Below are positions 21,505-32,003 of a stretch of DNA of 64,000 nt, one piece after another. Location of the stretch: contig NZ_SMFU01000008.1 in the NCBI RefSeq assembly GCF_004339595.1, forward strand, positions 248,001 to 312,000. Direction: 5' to 3'. Both the position numbers and the translations under genes were made by a program. Source of the stretch: Marinobacterium mangrovicola (GTDB lineage Bacteria > Pseudomonadota > Gammaproteobacteria > Pseudomonadales > Balneatricaceae). Position 1 is the stretch's first letter, and the number at the start of each line of letters is the position of its first letter. A model generated the notes under the pieces. It worked only from the letters and a program-made list of their open reading frames with translations, ran no database searches and was not told the origin of the DNA.

Positions 21505-21774
21505 TTACTCGATAATATCGCCGCGCAACAGGTACTTACACAGCGCAGCGGTGCTGACAAAACCCAGCATGGCAATAAGCAGCGCGCCTTCAAAATAGAG
21601 CGCCGAGCCCTTGTACAGCCCAAACAGCAGGATCAGGCCGATGCTGTTGATGTAGAGGGTATCCAGGGCCAGGATGCGGTCGGGAAGATCCGGACCTGTC
21701 AGTAGCCGGATCAGGTTCATCACCAGAGCGATACAGATCATCACGCTGACGATCGTAATAGTCATGCTCAGCAT
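21505..21774 (-). CDS. mrpF: Mrp cation/proton antiporter subunit F
   Basis: An 89-residue protein with three membrane segments. It carries the MnhF signature RLLTGPDLPDRILALDTLYIN (residues ~23-43), including the conserved acidic residues. It overlaps the mrpE 3' end by 7 bases. Confidence 0.92.
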   Translation of the reverse strand: MLSMTITIVSVMICIALVMNLIRLLTGPDLPDRILALDTLYINSIGLILLFGLYKGSALYFEGALLIAMLGFVSTAALCKYLLRGDIIE

Positions 21775-22271
21775 CCGAAAATCTCCTTCAGCGGCGCTTC
21801 ATAGCGGGACTTGATCTGTTCGATCAGCGCAGTCTCGTTTTCCAGGTGCAGTGCGTGAACATACAACCAGCGGCGGTCCTCGCTGACCTCGGTGCTGACC
21901 GTGCCTGGTGTCAGCGAGATGGTGCTGGCAAGCAGGGTGATCGGCAGGTCACCCTCGAGGTCCAGCGGGATGGCTACAAAAGCAGGGTTCAGACGACGAT
22001 TGGGTCCCAAGACCCGCATCGCGACTTCAAAGTTGGCGACGACAATGTCGTACATCACCATGAAGGTGTAGCGAACGGCCAGGCCATGCCGCAGGACCCG
22101 GGGCTGGCGCGCCTGCATGGGGGAAACCAGCAGTGGAATTGTCCATGCCAGGAAGGCGCCTAGCAGTATCTGCCCCGGTGCTACCGAGTTGTTCAGCAGC
22201 AGCCAGACAACAAACAGGATAAAGCTTTGCGCTGGCATCGGTATCCAGCGGTTGCGTGCCTGGAGCTTCAT
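21768..22271 (-). CDS. mrpE: Mrp cation/proton antiporter subunit E
   Basis: A 167-residue protein with two or three N-terminal membrane segments and a cytoplasmic domain. It carries the MnhE features LLASTISLTPGTVSTEVSED and RWLYVHALHLE. The start overlaps the mrpD stop by 4 bases. Confidence 0.92.
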   Translation of the reverse strand: MKLQARNRWIPMPAQSFILFVVWLLLNNSVAPGQILLGAFLAWTIPLLVSPMQARQPRVLRHGLAVRYTFMVMYDIVVANFEVAMRVLGPNRRLNPAFVAIPLDLEGDLPITLLASTISLTPGTVSTEVSEDRRWLYVHALHLENETALIEQIKSRYEAPLKEIFGC

Positions 22272-23782
22272 GAGCCACCTCCCGGTCGCAGCAGAGGTTC
22301 AAGGTTGCTGCTAAGACCATGCAGCTGAATGGCCGTCTGTTCGGTGAACTCGGTCATCGGTCCGCCGAAGATGACCAGCAAGGGTGAGGTGGCCAATAGC
22401 AGGTAAACCGCCACCAGTTTAACCCTCGGTGGGCGCTCGCAGATATCCGCCTGCTCGCGGCTGATATTCCAGAACAGCGAAGTGCCAGCGCGGGAAAGCG
22501 CGATCAGGGCAGCGAGACCGCCGATAAGCACAGCGGGGTAAACCCAGCCAGCTTCTGCGTTAATGTCCGCGGCTTTTAGAATCAGCGCTTTGCCGACAAA
22601 GCCGGAAAATGGCGGCAGGCCGGCGATAGCCAGGGCGCCGATAAAGAAGGCTATGCCCAGGGGGACCGGCTGGCACATCTTGCGCGCCGTAACAAAGCGG
22701 TCTTCGGCCTTGCCGCGCTGCTGGAATATCAGGTCCGCTAACAGGAACAGGGCTCCGCAGACCAGCGTTGAGTGCACCAGGTAATAAAGCAGGGCGCTGG
22801 TTGCCTCAACACGGGACATGGCCGCGGCAGCCAGCAGCGTTCCGATCGACAGGATCACCAGCTGGGCGATCAGCTGGCGCAGGCTAGACGCGGCTAGGAT
22901 TCCCAGGGCACCGATGATCAGAGTTAGTATCGCGATGGGCCAGAGCCAGGGTTGGGCAAGATTAGCCAGGCCTCCGGCATCATCACCAAAGACCACGGTG
23001 AATACGCGCAGGATGCTGTAAATGCCCACCTTGGTCAGTACGGCGAACAGCGCCGCTACCGGAGCGCTGGCACTGGCGTAGGTGCGCGGAAGCCAGAACT
23101 GCAGTGGCAGCATGGCGGATTTCAGGCCAAAGACGACGAGCAGCATCAGAGCGCCGGTCTTGGCGATGATCTGCTCAGAAGGTTGCAGCATGGCAACTTT
23201 CTGTGACATGTCAGCGATGTTCAGCGTACCAAGCGTGCCATACAGAATGCCCAGCGCGAACAGAAAGATCGATGAACCGGCCAGGTTCAGCACCACGTAG
23301 TGCACGCTGGCGCGCGTCTTCTGTTTACCACCCGCATGGATCAGCAGCGCGTAGGAGGAGATCAGCAACACCTCAAAGAAGACGAACAGGTTGAATATAT
23401 CGCCGGTCAGGAAAGCGCCGTTGATGCCCATCATCTGGAACATGAACAGTGGGTGGAAATACATGCCGCGCTTATCGTCGCCGCCACAGGCGTAAAGCAT
23501 GGCGCCAAAGCCCAGTACTGCTGTGAGCAGCAGCATCAGGGTCGATAAACGGTCAGCTACCAGGACGATGCCGAAGGGCGGTTGCCAGTCACCGAGAACG
23601 TAAAGTTGGATCTCGCCGCTGGCCGACAGGGCGATCAGGCGGATAGATACCAATAGCATGAAGCCGAGTGCCGCTAATGACAGCGCGCGCTGGCGCGCAT
23701 TGTCGCGGCAGACCGGCGGCAGCAGCATCAGTATCCCGCTGAGCAGCGGAATGATGATCGGGAGAATCGCCAGATGATCCAT
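22268..23782 (-). CDS. mrpD: Mrp cation/proton antiporter subunit D
   Basis: A 504-residue proton-pumping-type subunit homologous to respiratory complex I antiporter subunits, with about 14 helices. Conserved parts are FEVLLISSYALLIHAGG, FGLKSAMLPLQFWLPRTYASA (proton-channel Lys region) and PPFSGFVGKALIL. It follows the mrpC stop with no intervening base. Confidence 0.95.
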   Translation of the reverse strand: MDHLAILPIIIPLLSGILMLLPPVCRDNARQRALSLAALGFMLLVSIRLIALSASGEIQLYVLGDWQPPFGIVLVADRLSTLMLLLTAVLGFGAMLYACGGDDKRGMYFHPLFMFQMMGINGAFLTGDIFNLFVFFEVLLISSYALLIHAGGKQKTRASVHYVVLNLAGSSIFLFALGILYGTLGTLNIADMSQKVAMLQPSEQIIAKTGALMLLVVFGLKSAMLPLQFWLPRTYASASAPVAALFAVLTKVGIYSILRVFTVVFGDDAGGLANLAQPWLWPIAILTLIIGALGILAASSLRQLIAQLVILSIGTLLAAAAMSRVEATSALLYYLVHSTLVCGALFLLADLIFQQRGKAEDRFVTARKMCQPVPLGIAFFIGALAIAGLPPFSGFVGKALILKAADINAEAGWVYPAVLIGGLAALIALSRAGTSLFWNISREQADICERPPRVKLVAVYLLLATSPLLVIFGGPMTEFTEQTAIQLHGLSSNLEPLLRPGGGS

Positions 23783-24145
23783 TCAGTTTTTCTCCTTCTG
23801 CGGCGATTCTTCATTCTGGACGGGCAGGCGGCCGTCCACATGATCGTTACCCAAATCGGCACGGGCGCGCATGGCCAGGATGACAGTGAATGCAGTCATC
23901 GCGAAACCTATAACGATGGCGGTCAGTACCAGGGCCTGGGGCAGGGGGTCTGCATAGCCGGTGGCGCTGTCCTGCAGTACGGCGGCATCCTCGTTGCTCA
24001 GACGGCCGCTGGCAAACAGAAACAGGTTCACCGCGTAAGAGAGCATGGTCAGGCCGACAACGACCGGGAAGGTACGCCCGCGCAGTGTCAGGAAGATCCC
24101 GCAGGTGGTCAGAATACCGACGCAGAGTGCGTAAACCATCTCCAT
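23783..24145 (-). CDS. mrpC: Mrp cation/proton antiporter subunit C
   Basis: A 120-residue NuoK-like protein with three helices (GLTMLSYAVNLFLFASGRL and PLPQALVLTAIVIGFAMTAF, the latter a family hallmark). It is placed between mrpA and mrpD as in other Mrp operons. Confidence 0.94.
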   Translation of the reverse strand: MEMVYALCVGILTTCGIFLTLRGRTFPVVVGLTMLSYAVNLFLFASGRLSNEDAAVLQDSATGYADPLPQALVLTAIVIGFAMTAFTVILAMRARADLGNDHVDGRLPVQNEESPQKEKN

Positions 24146-24146
24146 A

Positions 24147-26945
24147 TCAGGACTCCTCCTCTTTATGCTTGGGTCGCTCGGCAGTTGTCAGTTTGCCGAG
24201 GTTTGCCAGGATCAGCAGGGTCGCACCTATAACAGTCAGGTAGACGCCCAGATCGAACAGCATGGCGCTGGCCAGCTCGAACTCACCGATCACCGGCAGG
24301 TGGAAGTGGTCGAACCAGGAGGTCAGGAACGGCTCACCCGCAAGCCAGCTGCCCATGCCGGTCAGCGTCGCAATCAACAGTCCTGAGCCGATTAGCCACT
24401 GGTAGTTAAGCTTCAGGCGGTTTTTGATGAACTCAACGCCGTTAGCCACGTACTGCTGGATGATCGCCACGGAGGTGATCAGGCCGGCGATAAAGCCGCC
24501 GCCAGGCATATTGTGGCCGCGCAGGAAGATATAAACCGATACCAGCAGCGCAAGTGGCAGCAGCAACTGGGATACCACGGCGAGAATCATCGGGTAGCGG
24601 TCGGATGACCAGGGGCGTCCGCGTTCATCACCCGATGGCATGTAGAGGCGCATACGGTTGATCAGCTTGAAAATACCGAGGGCGGCAATGCCGAGAACGG
24701 TTATCTCACCCAGCGTATCGAAGCCACGGAAGTCCACCAGAATCACGTTGACCACGTTGGTGCCACCGCCGCCGGTCTTGCTGTTGGCAATGAAGAAGTC
24801 CGAGATGGTTGAATGAGGCCGGGTCATCAGCGCATAGCAGAGCGTGCCGACCACACCGCCGATCATTGCTGAGATCCCCAGGTCTCGCATCACCTGATGC
24901 GGGCTGGACTCCTTCGGCGTCTTCTGCGGCAGGAAGAACAGAGCCAGCATCAGCAGGATAATCGTCACCACCTCAACGGATAGCTGAGTCAGCGCCAGGT
25001 CCGGTGCCGAGAAGCGTGCGAATGCGACGGATACGATCAGGCCGACGATAGAGAGCGTCAGCAGTGCAATCATCCGTTTGCGATGCCAGATCACGGTGGC
25101 AAAAGCGCCCAGTACCAGCAGCACCGCACCGGTAATCACTACGCCATCCGCAGGAATGGTCGTGCGGATACCGGCTGTATCGCTCAACTGCATCATGGGG
25201 CGGGCGAGCAGGATGATCGTAAAGCCGAACATAAGAAGCAGGTAACGTTGCAGAGAGCCGTTCTCGAGCCATTCGTAAACCCGTCGGCATCCCGCCATCA
25301 ACATTTTCATACCGCGCTCGAACACCTCTTTGGCATCCGATTCCGGGAACTGCGCATGGAACTGGAACAGAACCTTGCGGTTGGAATAGATAATCAAGCC
25401 ACCGATGAACGCGACGATACTCATGGTTAGTGGCAGGTTAAAACCGTGCCAGATCGCCAGGCTGTAGTCCGGCACTATGCCCTGGAGTACGGCTGCTGAG
25501 GCGCTGTGTAGCAGACTGCCGATCACATAACCCGGAATGACGCCGACCAGCAGGCACAGAGCCACGAGGATCTCAACCGGCAGCTTCATATAACGCGGCG
25601 GTTCGTGTGGGGTACGTGGCAGATCGATCGGCTCGCCGTTGAAAAATACATCGTGAATAAAACGCAGCGAGTAGGCGACGGAGAACACGCCACCGCAGGT
25701 GGCCAGTACCGGCACGATCCACGATAGCGAGCCGAGAGAGCTTTGATGCAGGGTCTCGGAGAAGAACATCTCCTTGGACAAAAAGCCGTTCAATAGCGGT
25801 ACGCCGGCCATCGCCGAGGCGGCAACCATCGCCAGCGTGGCCGTGTAAGGCATGTATTTCCACAGCCCGTTCAACTTACGCATATCGCGGGAGCCGGACT
25901 CATGATCGATGATGCCGGCGGCCATGAACAGGGAGGCCTTGAAGGTGGCGTGGTTGATGATATGGAAAATCGCCGCCACGGCCGCCAGTTTGGTGTCCAT
26001 GCCGAGCAGCAGGGTGATTAACCCTAGATGGCTGATGGTCGAGTAAGCCAGCAGTCCCTTGAGATCGTGTTTGAACAGGGCGAAATAGGCGCCCAGCAGC
26101 AGGGTTGCAAGACCGGTCAGGCTGACGATGAGGAACCACATGTCGGTACCGGATAGCACCGGGTAAAAACGGGCCATCAGGAAGATGCCCGCTTTAACCA
26201 TGGTCGCGGAGTGCAAGTAAGCACTTACCGGTGTCGGGGCTGCCATGGCATGTGGCAGCCAGAAATGGAACGGGAACTGCGCCGACTTGGTGAAAGCGCC
26301 CAGCAGTACCAATACCAGAATCACAGGGTAGAGACTGGAGTTACGGATCTGCACCGCATGATCCAACACGACCGTAAGGTCGAAGCTGCCCACCAGGTTG
26401 CCGATCAGCAGCACACCGGCCAGCAGGCAAAGGCCGCCGGCACCGGTGACGGTGAGCGCCATACGAGCGCCACGGCGCGCGTCCTGTTTGTCGGACCAGA
26501 AACTGATCAGCAGGAAGGAGCTGATACTGGTCAGCTCCCAGAACACCCACAGCTGCAGAATATTGTTCGACAGAACGATGCCGACCATCGCTGTCATGAA
26601 CAAAATCAGATAGCTGTAAAACCGCCCCATGGAGTCTTTCGACGACAGATAGTACCGGGCATAGAGAATGATAAGCAGCCCGATACCCAGGATCAGCAGG
26701 GAGAATAGCAGTCCCAGGCCGTCAAGGCGGAACGAGAGCTCCAGACCCAGTGCAGGAATCCAGGGGAGGGAGGAAAAATGTGTTTGCCCGGAAAGGATAT
26801 CGGGCGCATGGTTCAGTACGATAAATAGCGCCGCGGCGGGAAGGATCGCCGTCATCCAGGCGCAGGCTGTCCGCCCAAAACGCTCGGAAAACAGCGGCAC
26901 CAGGGTGCCTAGTAAGGGCAGCAGTGGTACCCAGATCAGGTTCAT
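24147..26945 (-). CDS. mrpA: Mrp cation/proton antiporter subunit A (A-B fusion)
   Basis: A 932-residue NuoL-like subunit with an N-terminal proton-channel domain ([53 protein letters not shown]). The C-terminal half matches MrpB ([38 protein letters not shown]). No separate mrpB gene exists, so A and B are one chain, as in gammaproteobacterial Pha1/Sha systems. It is the first gene of the operon. A GC-rich 254-base gap separates it from rfaH. Confidence 0.95.
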   Translation of the reverse strand: MNLIWVPLLPLLGTLVPLFSERFGRTACAWMTAILPAAALFIVLNHAPDILSGQTHFSSLPWIPALGLELSFRLDGLGLLFSLLILGIGLLIILYARYYLSSKDSMGRFYSYLILFMTAMVGIVLSNNILQLWVFWELTSISSFLLISFWSDKQDARRGARMALTVTGAGGLCLLAGVLLIGNLVGSFDLTVVLDHAVQIRNSSLYPVILVLVLLGAFTKSAQFPFHFWLPHAMAAPTPVSAYLHSATMVKAGIFLMARFYPVLSGTDMWFLIVSLTGLATLLLGAYFALFKHDLKGLLAYSTISHLGLITLLLGMDTKLAAVAAIFHIINHATFKASLFMAAGIIDHESGSRDMRKLNGLWKYMPYTATLAMVAASAMAGVPLLNGFLSKEMFFSETLHQSSLGSLSWIVPVLATCGGVFSVAYSLRFIHDVFFNGEPIDLPRTPHEPPRYMKLPVEILVALCLLVGVIPGYVIGSLLHSASAAVLQGIVPDYSLAIWHGFNLPLTMSIVAFIGGLIIYSNRKVLFQFHAQFPESDAKEVFERGMKMLMAGCRRVYEWLENGSLQRYLLLMFGFTIILLARPMMQLSDTAGIRTTIPADGVVITGAVLLVLGAFATVIWHRKRMIALLTLSIVGLIVSVAFARFSAPDLALTQLSVEVVTIILLMLALFFLPQKTPKESSPHQVMRDLGISAMIGGVVGTLCYALMTRPHSTISDFFIANSKTGGGGTNVVNVILVDFRGFDTLGEITVLGIAALGIFKLINRMRLYMPSGDERGRPWSSDRYPMILAVVSQLLLPLALLVSVYIFLRGHNMPGGGFIAGLITSVAIIQQYVANGVEFIKNRLKLNYQWLIGSGLLIATLTGMGSWLAGEPFLTSWFDHFHLPVIGEFELASAMLFDLGVYLTVIGATLLILANLGKLTTAERPKHKEEES

Positions 26946-27199
26946 GGCAGGGGATAACTCCTGTCAGTTGAGCCAATGAATCTCGCCATCATGGCAAAGC
27001 GTTTCTAAGCGTTCAGGAAATCTCCGTTCCAAGAACGCAACGCGTATTTATAACGACTTAGGCCGATATAGTCTAATGAAACCGGAGTTTATCCGGCCGA
27101 TCGCAGGGGCGAGGCCCCGTCGCGATTAGTCGTCAAGGTTTTCGATTATCATCTTGCCAAGTGCCATCGGCGCAGGCGAGCCTACTCTCCTCAAGCCTG
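26946..27199. other. Intergenic region between mrpA and rfaH
   Basis: No gene is seen. An interrupted inverted repeat lies near 27098-27127 (GATCGC, GGGGC, then GCCCC, GCGAT), 70-100 bases after the rfaH stop in the minus direction. It lacks a T-run and could be a weak terminator of rfaH. The mrp promoter is presumably in the mrpA-proximal part but was not resolved. Confidence 0.5.
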
Positions 27200-27691
27200 C
27201 TATCCGCGAATGGATCCCAGATCCACCGACAAACGCTGCCACTTGCCCAGCAGCTCAAGCAGCACGAAGGCCCGCTGCTCGCCGTCGTACTGCTCAAATA
27301 CGGCATCAAGACCCTTGAACGGTCCTTCGGTGATCTCAATTTTCTGCTGCACTTTGAGCTGGTGCTCGGGCTCTTTGTCGACGCGTAATTTGCTGCGCAG
27401 GGCTTCGACAACAGCGGGCGGCACGATGGCAGGTTTATTACCAAAGGTGATGATGCGGGCAACCCCGCGGGTGGAGCGGATCGGGCGCCAGTTGCTCTCC
27501 ATCTCCGACAGCCAGATGAACAGATAGCCGGGAAACATCGGTTCTTCTTCCGTGACCCGCTTTCCCCTTTTGACCTTCTCAACCTCGATCCAGGGCACGA
27601 ACAGATCGAAACCCTGATTCTCCAGTTCCTGTTGAGCTCGAGCCGTCTGGCCCGGTTTTGCCTGGACGACATACCAGTTATAGCGAGACAT
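27200..27691 (-). CDS. rfaH: Transcription antiterminator RfaH
   Basis: A NusG paralogue that loads onto RNA polymerase paused at ops DNA sites and suppresses termination through long polysaccharide operons. The 163-residue protein has an N-terminal NGN domain (WYVVQAKPGQTARAQQELEN; PMFPGYLFIWL) and a C-terminal KOW-like domain (EGPFKGLDAVFEQYDGEQRA). RfaH rather than NusG is favoured by the short length and by two exact ops sites in the adjacent polysaccharide locus. It is transcribed away from that locus. Confidence 0.93.
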   Translation of the reverse strand: MSRYNWYVVQAKPGQTARAQQELENQGFDLFVPWIEVEKVKRGKRVTEEEPMFPGYLFIWLSEMESNWRPIRSTRGVARIITFGNKPAIVPPAVVEALRSKLRVDKEPEHQLKVQQKIEITEGPFKGLDAVFEQYDGEQRAFVLLELLGKWQRLSVDLGSIRG

Positions 27692-27981
27692 CGACGATCC
27701 AAATTCACTAGCGCAAAAAGCTATTATAAGTTGCTGGGGAGCCGGGCTAAAGTTCTGTAGAATTCCCCGCCATGGAATCTGGGCGTGTTCATGTCCAATA
27801 GCCTGATCTTGCGATGTTAATTTCTCCTTGGTGTGTAAACCGGATAGAGCGCTAACATTTGATATTAGAACAGGTGTTTGTTGGCTGTGAGGGGCGTCCG
27901 GAATCTAACCTTTGGGCGGTAGCGTGGTCAGATGAGACCGTTCAATAGCGGGATATCCTCAAAGCTATATCAGGGAAGCCA
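27692..27981. other. Divergent rfaH / polysaccharide leader region
   Basis: A 290-base gap with no gene. It must hold the promoter of the plus-strand polysaccharide transcript and probably that of rfaH. The only clear element is the ops site at 27915-27926. No convincing -35/-10 pair could be singled out. Confidence 0.6.
27915..27926 (+). promoter_or_regulatory. ops element 1 (RfaH recruitment site)
   Basis: GGCGGTAGCGTG, identical to the core of the E. coli ops/JUMPstart element that pauses RNA polymerase and recruits RfaH. It lies in the untranslated leader, 55 nt before the ATG of the first polysaccharide gene and 224 bases from the rfaH start. Confidence 0.9.
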
Positions 27982-29292
27982 ATGTCAGTACTCGAAAGCA
28001 CAGTCTCCAAGCTAAAAAGCAAGCAAGCTGTAATTGGTATCCTGGGGCTAGGCTATGTTGGCCTGCCGTTGATGCTTCGCTACAACGCCGTGGGGTACAA
28101 GGTTATCGGATTCGATGTTGATGCCGACAAGCTTGATAAGCTCAATGCCGGTCAAAGTTACATCGAACATATCTCTTCAGACTCCATAGCCACCGCCAAC
28201 CAAAGAGGCTTCGAATCTACTGGCGATTTCAGCCGGGTTGGTGAGTGTGATGCCCTGGTTATGTGCGTCCCAACACCGCTGAACAAGTACCGCGAGCCCA
28301 ATATCAGCTTTGTCATCAATACGATGGATGCGCTTAAAGGTTATCTGCGCGCTGGGCAGGTGATCTCGCTGGAAAGCACAACCTATCCGGGCACCACGGA
28401 AGAAGAGCTGTTACCGCGTGCTGAAGAGGGTGGCTTGAAAGTCGGTGAAGAGCTGTTCTTGGTGTATTCGCCGGAACGCGAAGATCCAGGCAATCCGAAC
28501 TTTGAAACCCGATCTATACCTAAGGTGGTTGGTGGGCATACGCCTGCCTGTCTCCAGGCGGGTATCGCCTTATATGAGCAGGCCATCGACCAGGTTGTGC
28601 CGGTCAGTTCCACGAAAACGGCTGAGATGACCAAGCTGCTTGAGAATATCCATCGCGCGGTGAATATCGGCCTGGTTAATGAAATGAAGATTGTCGCTGA
28701 CCGTATGGGTGTGGATATTTTCGAAGTGGTAGACGCAGCGAAGACCAAACCTTTCGGTTTTACAGCTTATTATCCAGGGCCAGGGCTCGGTGGGCATTGT
28801 ATCCCGGTCGATCCGTTCTACCTGACCTGGAAGGCACGTGAGTATGGTTTGCATACCCGTTTTATCGAATTGTCGGGTGAAGTAAACCGAGGCATGCCTG
28901 AGTATGTGCTTGGCAAGTTGATGGATGGTCTTAATAATTTCGGTAAGGCGCTAAAAAACAGTCGTGTGCTTGTGTTGGGTATCGCCTACAAGAAGAACGT
29001 AGACGATATGCGGGAATCCCCATCGGTGGCGATCATGGAAATTCTGCGGAATAAAGGCGTCGAGGTCGCATACTCGGATCCGCATGTGCCGGTTTTTCCC
29101 AAGATGCGTGATCACGTGTTTGATCTGAAAAGTGAGCCTGTCAGTGCAGAGAATCTGGCGACTTTTGATGCGGTTTTAATCGCAACGGATCACGATAAAT
29201 TTGACTATGAGTTGATTGAGCAGAAAGCCAAGTTAATCGTCGATACCAGGGGGCGCTTCCGTAAGCCCTTTGATCGGCTGATAAGGGCCTGA
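27982..29292 (+). CDS. wbpA: UDP-N-acetyl-D-glucosamine 6-dehydrogenase (WbpA type)
   Basis: Oxidises UDP-GlcNAc to UDP-GlcNAc uronic acid using NAD+. The 436-residue protein has the Rossmann motif GLGYVGLP at 22-29, [10 protein letters not shown], the central [16 protein letters not shown], and [13 protein letters not shown] with catalytic C273. The [12 protein letters not shown] form is typical of the WbpA/VipA/TviB group that acts on N-acetylated sugars, unlike the GGYCLPKD form of Ugd encoded downstream. AGGGAA precedes the ATG. Substrate choice is family inference; UDP-GalNAc or UDP-ManNAc cannot be excluded. Confidence 0.88.
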   Translation: MSVLESTVSKLKSKQAVIGILGLGYVGLPLMLRYNAVGYKVIGFDVDADKLDKLNAGQSYIEHISSDSIATANQRGFESTGDFSRVGECDALVMCVPTPLNKYREPNISFVINTMDALKGYLRAGQVISLESTTYPGTTEEELLPRAEEGGLKVGEELFLVYSPEREDPGNPNFETRSIPKVVGGHTPACLQAGIALYEQAIDQVVPVSSTKTAEMTKLLENIHRAVNIGLVNEMKIVADRMGVDIFEVVDAAKTKPFGFTAYYPGPGLGGHCIPVDPFYLTWKAREYGLHTRFIELSGEVNRGMPEYVLGKLMDGLNNFGKALKNSRVLVLGIAYKKNVDDMRESPSVAIMEILRNKGVEVAYSDPHVPVFPKMRDHVFDLKSEPVSAENLATFDAVLIATDHDKFDYELIEQKAKLIVDTRGRFRKPFDRLIRA

Positions 29293-29820
29293 TAAAAGTT
29301 GTAAAAATTACTAGGAACGTGCTCTGGCTGATATCTGGTGTGATTCGGGAAATGTGATCGCAAGTAATGCCTGAGTGGTAATGAGAAATATCGATTTATA
29401 GCTATGCGTATTTTACGTTTCTGGCATTTTTAAACAGGGTTGAATTGTTAAGTGCCAATGAATTCCAGGTGGAGGCAGGAAGCGTCAATGAGCCTAGGGA
29501 AGCTATGACAAGTTCATGGCATCTCAGGCTTACAGGCTGGCTCACTAACAAGGCGGGCTTTTGCAGGCGTAGTGGCGCTACGGCAAAAAAGTCCAACGCA
29601 GAGAGTGGGCCAGCCTGTAAGCCCCGAAGGGCGCGGCATGAAGCACCCATCTACGGCGTTGAGCTTGTTGCCAAGGGCTACGGCCATTGGCTGCAAAGCT
29701 CGCCTTGTATCTGGGCACTTCATGCCACGCTGAGACGCTATAGACTTAATCATAGCTTCCCTAGCGCTAGGTCGGGTAGATGACGCTGCGTCCTCCATTA
29801 TTTTTTAAGGTATAAAGACG
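29293..29820. other. Non-coding gap carrying a foldback element
   Basis: 528 bases between the first two sugar genes with no convincing gene. Half of it is the foldback element at 29498-29760. The first ~200 bases are AT-richer than the genes on either side. Weak open frames cross the repeats but match nothing I recognise. Confidence 0.65.
29498..29760. mobile_element. MITE-like foldback element with CTAG flanks
   Basis: A 263-bp block bounded by CTAG on both sides (29494-29497 and 29761-29764). Its ends are inverted: GGAAGCTATGA at the left and TCATAGCTTCC at the right. Nested inverted repeats continue inward: GGCTTACAGGCTGGC (29527-29541) against GCCAGCCTGTAAGCC (29609-29623), ACAAGGCGGGCTTTTGC against a near copy of its complement near 29693-29708, and GGCATGAAG against CTTCATGCC. 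There is no transposase. A CTAG duplication and GGAAG-type ends resemble the IS5 group, whose target is YTAR. The family assignment is inference. Confidence 0.72.
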
Positions 29821-30792
29821 TTGAAGTATCTGGTAACAGGGGCCGCAGGCTTTATAGGTAGTTACACGGCTAAGCGGCTGCTGGAAGCGGGTCATGAAGT
29901 CGTGGGGCTTGATAACCTCAATAGCTACTACGAACCGGAGCTGAAAGAACACCGGCTCAACTGGCTGACACCTTTCGATAAGTTTCGCTTTGTAAAGGTT
30001 GATCTTGCGGACCGTGAGGGAATCGCCAGACTATTCAGGGATGAGCAGTTTGAGCGAGTTATCCATCTGGCTGCGCAGGCAGGGGTGCGTCACTCATTGG
30101 AGGCACCCTTCGATTATGTGGACAGTAACCTGGTGGGTATGATGACCATCCTGGAAGGGTGCCGCCATAACCAGGTAGAGCATCTCGTCTACGCATCATC
30201 GAGTTCAGTCTATGGCACGAATGAGAAGGTGCCCTTCAGTGAAGATGACAGGGTAGATAGCCCTGTATCCTTGTATGCGGCGACCAAGAAGGCGAGCGAG
30301 CTGATGGCTCACTCCTATTCTAAACTGTATGGGCTGCCGACCACCGGGCTGAGGTTTTTTACAGTTTATGGTCCGGCGGGGCGGCCCGATATGGCGCCTT
30401 GGCTGTTCACCGAAGCGATACTGAACAAACAGCCTATTCGGGTGTTCAATAATGGAAAAATGCTGAGAGACTTTACCTTTATTGATGATGTTGTTGAGGG
30501 GGTTGTACGCATACAGGATGTGATACCCGGCGGTGACACTCCCTATGCCCTGTTCAATATAGGTAACAGTCAGCCCATAGAGCTGGCGCGGTTCATTAAG
30601 GCAATAGAAGCAGCCTGTGGCATCGAGGCTGAGAAAATAGAACTACCCATGCAGCCTGGCGATGTTCCAAGAACCTTTGCAGACACTAGTCGCCTGGAAG
30701 AGGCTGTTGGTTATAAGCCGTCGATGAGTATCGAGGACGGTGTGAATCAATTTGTGAATTGGTACAAAGATTACAGGAGCGTATGTCAGTGA
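29821..30792 (+). CDS. UDP-glucuronate 4-epimerase (NAD-dependent epimerase family)
   Basis: Predicted to convert UDP-glucuronate to UDP-galacturonate. The 323-residue short-chain dehydrogenase fold has GAAGFIG at 7-13, ASSSSVYG and the active-site YAATKK (Y152, K156). [15 protein letters not shown] is typical of bacterial uronate epimerases of the LspL/Cap1J type. The start codon is TTG with AAGG about 10 nt upstream. It overlaps the next gene, ugd, which makes its presumed substrate. An alternative is another UDP-hexose 4-epimerase. Confidence 0.85.
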   Translation: MKYLVTGAAGFIGSYTAKRLLEAGHEVVGLDNLNSYYEPELKEHRLNWLTPFDKFRFVKVDLADREGIARLFRDEQFERVIHLAAQAGVRHSLEAPFDYVDSNLVGMMTILEGCRHNQVEHLVYASSSSVYGTNEKVPFSEDDRVDSPVSLYAATKKASELMAHSYSKLYGLPTTGLRFFTVYGPAGRPDMAPWLFTEAILNKQPIRVFNNGKMLRDFTFIDDVVEGVVRIQDVIPGGDTPYALFNIGNSQPIELARFIKAIEAACGIEAEKIELPMQPGDVPRTFADTSRLEEAVGYKPSMSIEDGVNQFVNWYKDYRSVCQ

Positions 30793-31958
30793 AAATTGCA
30801 GTGGCGGGAACGGGTTACGTTGGGCTATCAAACGCTGTGCTGCTGGCTCAGCACAATGAAGTGGTGGCACTGGATATCGTGCAGGAAAAGGTTGATCTGA
30901 TAAATGCACGGAAATCGCCGATTGAAGATAAAGAGATCGAAGCGTTCCTGGCTGAGCGTGAGCTTAATCTGACTGCCACGACCGATAAAACGACTGCGTT
31001 TAGCGGTGCTGATTTTGTCATCATCGCCACACCAACGGATTACGACCCTGAAACGAATTACTTCAACACAGGGAGCGTCGAGTCGGTCATCAAGGATGTG
31101 CTATCCATTAACCCTGACGCTGTGATGGTGGTTAAATCGACCGTACCGGTTGGATTTACCAAGGATGCTTGCGAACGATTTGGCGCGACTAACCTGATCT
31201 TCTCACCGGAGTTCCTGCGTGAGGGGAAAGCGCTTTTCGATAACCTGTACCCATCACGTATTGTTGTCGGCGAACAGAGCGCTCGCGCTGAAACCTTTGC
31301 TGACTTGCTGAAACAGGGCGCTATAAAAGAGGATATCCAGGTCCTCTTTACCGAGAGTACTGAAGCCGAAGCGATCAAGCTTTTCGCCAACACTTACCTG
31401 GCGATGCGTGTAGCCTACTTCAACGAGCTGGACTCTTATGCGGCAACCCATGGCCTGGATACACGCCAGATTATCGATGGTGTGTCGCTGGATCCTCGTA
31501 TCGGTAGCCACTACAACAACCCCAGCTTTGGTTATGGTGGCTATTGTCTGCCGAAGGACACCAAGCAGTTGCTGGCAAACTATGCAGATGTGCCCAGCAA
31601 CATGATTCGTGCGATTGTTGATGCGAACTCAACGCGCAAGGATTTCGTCGCGAACAGCATTGTTGCGAAGAATCCGAAGGTGGTGGGTATCTACCGTCTG
31701 GTGATGAAGTCAGGTTCGGATAACTTCCGTGCATCGGCTATTCAAGGCGTAATGAAGCGCATAAAGGCCAAAGGTATTGAAGTTGTTGTCTACGAGCCAG
31801 TGCTGGAGGAGGACGAGTTTTTCCACTCCCGCGTGATCAAGGACTTGGAAGAGTTCAAGCAGACCAGTGATGTGATTGTGGCGAATCGCCAGACTGACGA
31901 ACTGAGCGATGTGATAGAGAAAATCTACACCCGTGACCTGTTCGGTAGTGATGCCTGA
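30783..31958 (+). CDS. ugd: UDP-glucose 6-dehydrogenase
   Basis: Oxidises UDP-glucose to UDP-glucuronate. The 391-residue protein is of the short E. coli Ugd type. It has GTGYVGLSN near the N-terminus, [34 protein letters not shown], the catalytic Lys in [14 protein letters not shown], and [11 protein letters not shown] with C255. ATG 30783 is preferred because CAGGAG lies upstream; it overlaps the epimerase stop by 10 bases. Unlike the homologue at 17105-18364, all catalytic residues are kept. Confidence 0.96.
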   Translation: MSVKIAVAGTGYVGLSNAVLLAQHNEVVALDIVQEKVDLINARKSPIEDKEIEAFLAERELNLTATTDKTTAFSGADFVIIATPTDYDPETNYFNTGSVESVIKDVLSINPDAVMVVKSTVPVGFTKDACERFGATNLIFSPEFLREGKALFDNLYPSRIVVGEQSARAETFADLLKQGAIKEDIQVLFTESTEAEAIKLFANTYLAMRVAYFNELDSYAATHGLDTRQIIDGVSLDPRIGSHYNNPSFGYGGYCLPKDTKQLLANYADVPSNMIRAIVDANSTRKDFVANSIVAKNPKVVGIYRLVMKSGSDNFRASAIQGVMKRIKAKGIEVVVYEPVLEEDEFFHSRVIKDLEEFKQTSDVIVANRQTDELSDVIEKIYTRDLFGSDA

Positions 31959-31985
31959 GCCCGTTGCCAGAACTGTCAGTGCAGA

Positions 31986-32003
31986 GGCCGGCAAATGCCG
32001 GCC
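31986..32003 (+). terminator. Hairpin after ugd
   Basis: GGCCGGC (31986-31992) and GCCGGCC (31997-32003) form a strong 7-bp stem with a 4-base loop, 27 bases after the ugd stop. There is no long T-run, so termination efficiency is uncertain. RfaH-modified polymerase would be expected to read through. Confidence 0.45.

Noticed and set aside
29445-29783. 112-codon plus-strand frame across the foldback element
   Set aside because: The frame is produced by the inverted repeats; no transposase motif and no ribosome site that makes sense.
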